NCBI GenBank assembly: GCA_031283405.1
Contig: JAITBX010000183.1
Location: forward strand, 1 to 10,865
Source: Burkholderiales bacterium
Lineage (GTDB): Bacteria > Pseudomonadota > Gammaproteobacteria > Burkholderiales > Casimicrobiaceae
Direction of reading: 5' to 3'
Length of the DNA: 10,865 bases
Shown one piece after another: positions 5,628 to 10,865 of the stretch; position 1 is the first letter of the stretch; every line of letters starts with the position of its first letter. A program made the position numbers and the translations under genes. Under the pieces are notes generated by a model, which was not told where the DNA came from, made no database searches, and worked only from the letters and a program-made list of their open reading frames with translations.

Positions 5628-5666
5628 CGAGATTTGATTTGTTGATTGACAAGAGAAGAAAGAGGC

Positions 5667-5672
5667 GGAGGG
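5667..5672 (+). promoter_or_regulatory. Ribosome binding site of pilJ
   Basis: GGAGGG ends 3 nt before the ATG at 5676, with AGAGG a little further upstream (5661-5665). It favours 5676 over the in-frame TTG at 5646. Confidence 0.5.
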
Positions 5673-5675
5673 CGC

Positions 5676-7436
5676 ATGGCACTTGAGAACCCTTTTGTAA
5701 AAAAACTATCGATTCCGGCCATCTTGATAAGAGGCACGATAGGATTGGCGGCGGTGCTGGCGGTGTTGGCGGTGGTGACTTTCATCCAGTACCGCGACCT
5801 CACGCAGTCTTCGCAGCATGCGGTGATGGCTGTGGAGACGAGCGAAGCGCTGGCCACGATCAACAATGACTTGGGGCAGTTGACGGCGCGCGGCAGCGGC
5901 CAGACCTTGGCACGCCTGAGTGAGGACGCTCAAAAATCCGGGAAAATGCTGACGACGCTGGTGGAGAAGCAGAATTCGCTGTTGCATCTGCCTTCGTCGG
6001 AGATCGACTTGCTCGTGAAGCAGTTGCAGGAAGGCTGGCAGCCGGTCGAGCGCGGCCTCAACACGCTGCAATCGCGCAAAGAGATGATGAATCGTCTGGA
6101 CGACGCCTACATGGCGATTGCCGACGCCGGCAATGGCGCGCTTTTCGTGCAGGCGCGGGCAGTCGGCCAGCAGGCGTTGCACGATGGCGAAGCGGTAGCG
6201 CTGACAGATTTGGCAACGCAACTCGACGGAGAAGTGCAACGCTTGTCGCGCCATGCTGACGCTTTGCTGACCGGCACGAGTTTCGACGAAGCCGCGCTGG
6301 CGAAGCTGAGTGAGGAGGCGTTGCAATACCGCAGTTTGACGACGCGGCTGTTGCGCGAGCCGGGCTTGAAAGCGCAGTCATCGCGTCTCAAGTTGGGAGA
6401 ATTTTTGAAGACGGCGGAGCCGTTTGAAGCGGCGCTGAACACTATTCTGGAAAATGGCAGCAGTTTCGGTGAATTTTTGACGGTCAAAGAACGGATGCGG
6501 GCAGATGTCGCCAAGGCCGATCAGATATCCAGCGAGTTGGCGCAACGCTACGCGGGCAAAGGCTTGTCGCCGGTGATGACCGCCATCATCTTCGTGTTGG
6601 CGGTGTTGCCGTTCCTCTTCCTGATTTACATGGAGAGGATCGTCGTCCGTGAAGCGCGTTCCCAGCTTCGCGCCAGCGAACAGGAAAACGTTCGCAACCA
6701 GGAAGCGATTTTGTTGTTGCTCAACGAAACCTCGCAGGTGGCCGAAGGCGATCTGACGATGCGGGCAACGGTGAGCGAAGCGATCACCGGCGCTATTGCC
6801 GACGCGCTGAATTTCACCCTCGACGAAATGTCGTCCGTGATCCGCGGCATCAATCAGGCCGCCGACCAGGTGACGCAGGAAACCGAGAAGGCGCAGAGAA
6901 TTTCCGAGCAACTGTATGCGGCGTCGCAACAGCAAAGTCAGGAAATCCAGAAGACGGCGGACACCGTGCTGGACGTGACGCAATCCATCGGCGAAGTCGC
7001 GCAGTCGGCGACGCAATCGGCGCAAGTGGCGCAACAATCGCTGGTGGCGGCGGGCAAAGGCGGCGAAGCGGTGCGCAGCCAGATCGGAAGCATGAGCGAA
7101 ATTCGCAACCAGATACAGGAAACCGCCAAACGGATCAAACGTCTCGGTGATTCATCATTGGAAATCGGCGAAATCGTGGGCTTGATTTCCGACATTACCG
7201 AACAAACCAACGTGTTGGCGTTGAACGCGGCGATTCAAGCCGCCGCTGCGGGTGAGGCAGGCCGCGGATTCGCGGTCGTGGCCGAGGAAGTGCAGCGTTT
7301 GGCGGAACGTTCGGGCGAAGCGACCAAGCAGATCGAAGCCATCGTGAAGACGATTCAGGCAGATACGCAGGATGCGGTGTCCGCGATGGAGCGTTCGACT
7401 TCCGGCGTGGTGGAAGGAACGCGGTTGTCCGAATAA
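5676..7436 (+). CDS. pilJ: Type IV pilus chemoreceptor PilJ, truncated by in-frame TAA
   Basis: PilJ is the methyl-accepting chemoreceptor of the Pil-Chp pathway, an inner-membrane protein that signals through PilI and PilL. From the ATG at 5676 the product is 586 residues. Transmembrane helix 1 is at about 20-37 and helix 2 at about 300-319, enclosing a helical periplasmic region. A HAMP-like segment (EGDLTMRATVSEAITGAIADALN) follows, then the cytoplasmic signalling coiled coil with the hairpin tip around 496-540 (ISDITEQTNVLALNAAIQ, GEAGRGFAVVAEEVQRLAERS). The frame stops at TAA (7434-7436, codon 587) after EGTRLSE. The same frame continues for 81 further PilJ-like residues to 7682, which would give 668, close to P. 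aeruginosa PilJ (682). As written the receptor loses the distal half of its descending helix. A sequencing error, a real nonsense mutation or readthrough are the options. Confidence 0.9.
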   Translation: MALENPFVKKLSIPAILIRGTIGLAAVLAVLAVVTFIQYRDLTQSSQHAVMAVETSEALATINNDLGQLTARGSGQTLARLSEDAQKSGKMLTTLVEKQNSLLHLPSSEIDLLVKQLQEGWQPVERGLNTLQSRKEMMNRLDDAYMAIADAGNGALFVQARAVGQQALHDGEAVALTDLATQLDGEVQRLSRHADALLTGTSFDEAALAKLSEEALQYRSLTTRLLREPGLKAQSSRLKLGEFLKTAEPFEAALNTILENGSSFGEFLTVKERMRADVAKADQISSELAQRYAGKGLSPVMTAIIFVLAVLPFLFLIYMERIVVREARSQLRASEQENVRNQEAILLLLNETSQVAEGDLTMRATVSEAITGAIADALNFTLDEMSSVIRGINQAADQVTQETEKAQRISEQLYAASQQQSQEIQKTADTVLDVTQSIGEVAQSATQSAQVAQQSLVAAGKGGEAVRSQIGSMSEIRNQIQETAKRIKRLGDSSLEIGEIVGLISDITEQTNVLALNAAIQAAAAGEAGRGFAVVAEEVQRLAERSGEATKQIEAIVKTIQADTQDAVSAMERSTSGVVEGTRLSE

Positions 7437-7682
7437 GCCGGTCAGGCGCTGGCCGAGATCGAGCGGGTGTCGAACACGCTGGCCAAACTGATTCAAGGCA
7501 TCTCGAAACAAACGCAAGCGCAAGCAGCGTCGGTGGAAGAAGTGCGCACGGGAATCGCCGGCATTTTGGCGACGACAGGAGAAACCACCGAGGGCACCGA
7601 GCAAACGACGGTCTCGATCAGCCAGTTGTCGCAAGTGGCGGCAGAGTTGCGGGCGGCGGTGTCCGGTTTCAAGATCGATTGA
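7437..7682 (+). pseudogene. pilJ: PilJ C-terminal remainder, in frame after premature TAA
   Basis: Directly after the TAA the same frame encodes AGQALAEIERVSNTLAKLIQGIS, followed by a glutamine- and threonine-rich helix and the ending ELRAAVSGFKID with a TGA at 7680-7682. This matches the normal C-terminus of PilJ, whose members end in a similar SVSGFK segment. No shift of frame and no missing sequence is needed: one codon alone separates the two parts. An internal ATG is absent; the first start-like codon is a GTG at 7467, with no ribosome binding site, so independent translation is unlikely. Confidence 0.8.
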
Positions 7683-7733
7683 GGCGAAGGTTTGAGCAAA
7701 CAGCAGGCTGTTGCGGAAAAGCGGTTAACGTAA

Positions 7734-7739
7734 AAGGAG
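7734..7739 (+). promoter_or_regulatory. Ribosome binding site of pilL (fixes GTG start)
   Basis: AAGGAG is spaced 7 nt from the GTG at 7747. An in-frame TAA at 7726-7728 lies just upstream, and the first in-frame ATG is not until codon 61, so the GTG is the only sensible start. Confidence 0.75.
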
Positions 7740-7746
7740 TCCATCA

Positions 7747-10700
7747 GTGGTCACTGACGTCCATCCTGAATTTGATATTGGCCCATTGTCCTGGGTACAG
7801 GGCGAGATCGACCAGAGCCTCACGCACGCGCTGGAATCGCTGAATGCTTTCGATCCCGCTTTGAGAGACGCTTCGCCGTTGCAGCGGGCGCGAACGCATT
7901 TCCGGCAGGCGGCTGGCGCCATTCACATGGTGGGGCTGGATTCGCTGCAAGCCTACACCGATGAAATCGAGCGGCAGTTGGAACGATTGGGCAGCGGCGT
8001 TTCAAAACAAGAAGTATCAACGGCGACGCCGCTCATTACTCGCGCCTGCCGCAAGATGCAAAATTTTCTTGCCGAGTTGGTGCAAGGCGTGCCGATGGCG
8101 CCGCTCACGCTGTTTGCCGAATACGAAGGTCTGCAACGTCTGCGTGGCGTAAAAACCAGCCATCCCGCCGATTTGTTCTACCCCGATATGTCGGCGCGGC
8201 GCGATGACGATGATGACCCGCGGCAAGCGATTCCGCCGGAGCAATTTCCGTCTTTTCTTGTCCGGGAGCGGCGTCGGTACGAGAGGGGATTGCTGGCCTG
8301 GTTGCGCGGCGATATCAAGGGCGCCAACACGATGCGCGAAGCGGCGGAGAATATCGAAATCGTCACGCCGCAGCAAACCGTGCGCACTTTCTGGTGGACG
8401 GCGACCGCGTTGTTTGATGCGGTGCGCGAAGAAGCCGTTGCCAATACTTTTTTCCTGAAACATTTGTTGGCGCGGATCGACCTCCAAATCCGACGTTTGA
8501 TCGACGACGGCGGCAGTGTGGCCGAACGGCTGCAACGGGAAACACTTTATTTTCTGGCCGTCAGCGCGCCGGCCAGCGAGCGCATTTGCAAGGTTCAGGA
8601 ACATTACCGGCTGAAAGCGTTGTTGCCGCCGGAAGAAGCTGGCAGCGGCGCAGTCGCCGACACGATGGCGACGTTGCGGGCGACGCGGGAAGCGCAAGCG
8701 TTGACCGCCGAAGTCAAGAATCTGTGGCAACGCTTGATGGGTGGCCAGACCGATCAGCACGCGAAGTTCCGCGATGGTTTGCAAACATTGTGCGACAAGA
8801 CTGCGGCGTCGGCGTATCCCGAAATGCAGCCGCTGTTCATCAGTCTGTTCAGAGGCAGCAGCAAGCTGACGTTGTCCAACGTTCCCGAAACCGTAGCGAT
8901 GGAATACGCCACGGCGCTGTTGTTCGCCGAAGATGTTTTCACGCAACAAGGCGCGCCGGTTTCAGGCATTGCGGACAACGTTCGCATCATTCGCGCGCGG
9001 CTTGAAGCGGCGTTGACCAATCGCCCGTTGCCGGCGCTGGATGTGCCGGCGCTGGCGGCGCTGTCGGAACGCGCGCAGAATCGCATGTTGCTGGCGCAAG
9101 TGGCGCAAGACATTCAAGCCAACCTGCGGCACATGGAACAAGAACTCGACGCTTTCTTCCGCGACAACAGCAAGCGCGCGGGTCTGCAAGAGTTGGCCAA
9201 GGATGGTCGCGAAATCAGCGGCGCGTTGCGCATTTTGGGATTGGATGACGCCGATCATTTGCTGGCGGCCTGCATGGCGCAGATCAATCGTTACGCCGCG
9301 CCTGAGGGCGCTTCCAAGGCGGCGCCCGATCGCAAGGATTTTGAATTGCTGGCAGAGTCGTTGTCGGCACTGGGCTTTTACATTGAAGCCATCGAACAGC
9401 AGCGTCCGCAACGCGAAGAATTGATTCTACCGTTGCTGGCGCGGCAGCAGGAAAGAGCGCGCGAAAGGTCGCCGCAGTTGGGGGAGAAAAAGGCCGCGGC
9501 GGACGCCGGCGCAGCACCGCGGCAGCAACAACCCGCACCAGAAAAAGAAAAAACGTCGGTCAAGGAAAGCAAGGCGGAACCGGCGCCGACCCCCTTGTCG
9601 ATCGAAGCGACCATTGATAAGAACATTTCGCGCTTGCAGTCGCTGGGGCAGCAGTTGCAACAGCATCCGCAGGAAAGCGCGTTGCGGCGGGACATCGAAA
9701 AAATTGTTCAGACACTCGGCGACGATGCCAAGCTGGTTGGCAATGCTTCGCTGTCCGACAAAATCAAACTCATTCGTGAGCGGATAAACGCGGGCGCTTT
9801 TTTTGAAATTCCGACACTGTTGGCGGGGCTGACGGAAACGGCCGTTGCGCCGCCGCTGCCGTCGGCGGAAACGCGGCGCTTGTTGCAGGTTGACGCCAGC
9901 CAACTCGATGCCGAGTTGCTCGACATCTATTTGCAGGAAGCCATCGAAGTGCTCGACGGCGTTCGCGAACATCGCGCCCAACTGGCGCAACATCCGCATG
10001 ACCACGAAGCCTTGCGCACCGTTCGCCGCGCTTTCCATACGCTGAAAGGTTCGGGGCGGATGGTCGGGCTGACCGATCTGGGCGAGCTTGCCTACGATGT
10101 CGAAAAAATTCACAACAGGCTGCTCGAAAAAGGTTATCCGGCAACGCCCGTCGTGCTGGCGATGATCGACGTGGCCGAGCGCGAGTTTCGCCAATGGGTG
10201 GAAGCGCTCATCAAGAGCAAGACCGTCAGTCCCGATTCTGCCGTGCTTTACGCGGCCATCGACGAAGTGGCGCGTGAATTTGATTCGGAAACCTTGTTGA
10301 CGCCGCCGAGCGATAAGGTAGCGCAAGAAACGGCACAAAAAAAAACATTACCCTCGGCCTTTGACGCCGTTGCAACAGTAGCGAAAGCAAAACCGGCAGA
10401 AGTTCCGAAAGTAAAAGCGCCGGAAGAAGAAAAACCGGAAGCGAAAGAACCAGAAGAAGAAAAACCGGAAGCGAAAGAACCGGAAAAGGAAAAATCGAAG
10501 GCAGAAGAACCGGCGGTGGAAACCAACTGGGACAAGTGGGAGCTTTCGCCGCCGCTGTCTGAAACAAGCGCAGCGGAAAAAACTCAAGCGCCCGTCAGTC
10601 ACGTTGCGCCCATCGCAGCGGAAAAACCTGTTGAAAAAATCGTAACACTTGTAATGCCCATCGTGCAGTGTGACGACAGCAGCGGCGAAATTTCGCTTGA

Positions 10701-10865
10701 GATCGACATGGCGTCGCTCAGGAAAATTCCCGCCGGTGCGCCTCACGCAAAGAAAAAAGTGACGGCAGTTGAAAATCCCGATGGCTCTGTGTCGCTGGAT
10801 ATTGCGGCCAGTCCCGTTGCTTCAACGCCCATTGTTTTAGCCCCAATCGCAGCGGAACACCCCGT
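7747..10865 (+). CDS. pilL: Chemotaxis histidine kinase PilL/ChpA, N-terminal part (runs off edge)
   Basis: PilL/ChpA is the very large CheA-type kinase of the Pil-Chp system, with multiple Hpt domains, a catalytic core and a receiver. It phosphorylates PilG and PilH. The frame is open from the GTG at 7747 to the window end, giving 1039 codons and an incomplete one, without a stop. The N-terminus (SWVQGEIDQSLTHALESL) is typical of ChpA. The first about 640 residues are helical FimL/Hpt-like domains without an evident phosphoacceptor. A linker rich in E, K, P and A follows (about 580-620). A true Hpt domain comes next at about residues 715-830, with LRTVRRAFHTLKGSGRMVGLTDLGELAY and the phosphorylatable His764. 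A repetitive P/E/K/A linker then runs to the edge. HATPase, CheW and receiver domains should lie beyond. pilL follows pilJ directly with a 64-bp gap and no pilK. Confidence 0.93.
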   Translation, partial: MVTDVHPEFDIGPLSWVQGEIDQSLTHALESLNAFDPALRDASPLQRARTHFRQAAGAIHMVGLDSLQAYTDEIERQLERLGSGVSKQEVSTATPLITRACRKMQNFLAELVQGVPMAPLTLFAEYEGLQRLRGVKTSHPADLFYPDMSARRDDDDDPRQAIPPEQFPSFLVRERRRYERGLLAWLRGDIKGANTMREAAENIEIVTPQQTVRTFWWTATALFDAVREEAVANTFFLKHLLARIDLQIRRLIDDGGSVAERLQRETLYFLAVSAPASERICKVQEHYRLKALLPPEEAGSGAVADTMATLRATREAQALTAEVKNLWQRLMGGQTDQHAKFRDGLQTLCDKTAASAYPEMQPLFISLFRGSSKLTLSNVPETVAMEYATALLFAEDVFTQQGAPVSGIADNVRIIRARLEAALTNRPLPALDVPALAALSERAQNRMLLAQVAQDIQANLRHMEQELDAFFRDNSKRAGLQELAKDGREISGALRILGLDDADHLLAACMAQINRYAAPEGASKAAPDRKDFELLAESLSALGFYIEAIEQQRPQREELILPLLARQQERARERSPQLGEKKAAADAGAAPRQQQPAPEKEKTSVKESKAEPAPTPLSIEATIDKNISRLQSLGQQLQQHPQESALRRDIEKIVQTLGDDAKLVGNASLSDKIKLIRERINAGAFFEIPTLLAGLTETAVAPPLPSAETRRLLQVDASQLDAELLDIYLQEAIEVLDGVREHRAQLAQHPHDHEALRTVRRAFHTLKGSGRMVGLTDLGELAYDVEKIHNRLLEKGYPATPVVLAMIDVAEREFRQWVEALIKSKTVSPDSAVLYAAIDEVAREFDSETLLTPPSDKVAQETAQKKTLPSAFDAVATVAKAKPAEVPKVKAPEEEKPEAKEPEEEKPEAKEPEKEKSKAEEPAVETNWDKWELSPPLSETSAAEKTQAPVSHVAPIAAEKPVEKIVTLVMPIVQCDDSSGEISLEIDMASLRKIPAGAPHAKKKVTAVENPDGSVSLDIAASPVASTPIVLAPIAAEHP
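10420..10509 (+). repeat. 30-bp tandem repeat in the PilL linker
   Basis: Two nearly identical 30-nt units (10420-10449 and 10450-10479) encode PEEEKPEAKE twice; they differ by one silent change (CCG/CCA). A third, diverged unit (10480-10509) encodes PEKEKSKAEE. The unit is a whole number of codons, so copy changes would alter linker length without breaking the frame. The charged, proline-rich sequence suggests a flexible or extended interdomain spacer. Confidence 0.8.

Noticed and set aside
7434..7436. Reassigned TAA codon (alternative genetic code)
   Set aside because: pilG terminates at TAA in the same operon, and no other in-frame TAA is seen in the recognised genes.
8017..8949. Minus-strand open frame opposite pilL (310 codons)
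   Set aside because: It is Arg/Gln-rich and without motifs; the plus strand has a continuous, family-consistent PilL frame with a good ribosome binding site.

Overview
The window looks like a moderately GC-rich beta- or gammaproteobacterial chromosome. The evidence is a twitching-motility (Pil-Chp) chemosensory operon in the order pilG-pilH-pilI-pilJ-pilL, a proteobacterial-type Ppx, a full-length IlvA with two C-terminal ACT-like domains, and intergenic dispersed repeats of types common in such genomes. A finer taxonomic call is not justified from this sequence alone.

Layout. Positions 1-119 hold the 3' end of an IS3-family insertion sequence (transposase C-terminus plus probable terminal sequence). 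Next is an AT-richer open frame to 430 that looks like a 5'-truncated gene remnant. Positions 431-710 contain no gene but several hairpin-forming dispersed repeats. A ppx exopolyphosphatase gene lies on the minus strand (711-2243). The gap between ppx and the divergent ilvA (2244-2479) holds a second set of the same repeat families, including an exact 20-nt copy of a motif found on the other side of ppx. ilvA (2480-3991) is followed by a 257-bp gap with a terminator-like hairpin and a 9-bp inverted repeat. The Pil-Chp operon then fills the rest of the window: pilG (4249-4641), pilH (4706-5071), pilI (5085-5627), pilJ (5676-7436, with an in-frame continuation to 7682) and the 5' 3.1 kb of pilL/chpA (GTG start at 7747), which runs off the right edge.

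The operon encodes a chemotaxis-like pathway for type IV pili. PilJ is the membrane receptor, PilI the CheW-like coupling protein, PilL/ChpA the multi-Hpt hybrid kinase, and PilG and PilH the response regulators linked to pilus extension and retraction. No pilK methyltransferase gene separates pilJ and pilL here.

The most striking anomaly is a single in-frame TAA in pilJ. The reading frame continues past it with a clearly homologous PilJ C-terminus. This implies a truncated receptor, a sequencing error, or stop-codon readthrough. I found no convincing wholly new system. The other items worth attention are the paired repeat sets around ppx, two palindromes at gene starts, a small frame that overlaps the pilG start as TGATG, and repetitive linkers in PilL.
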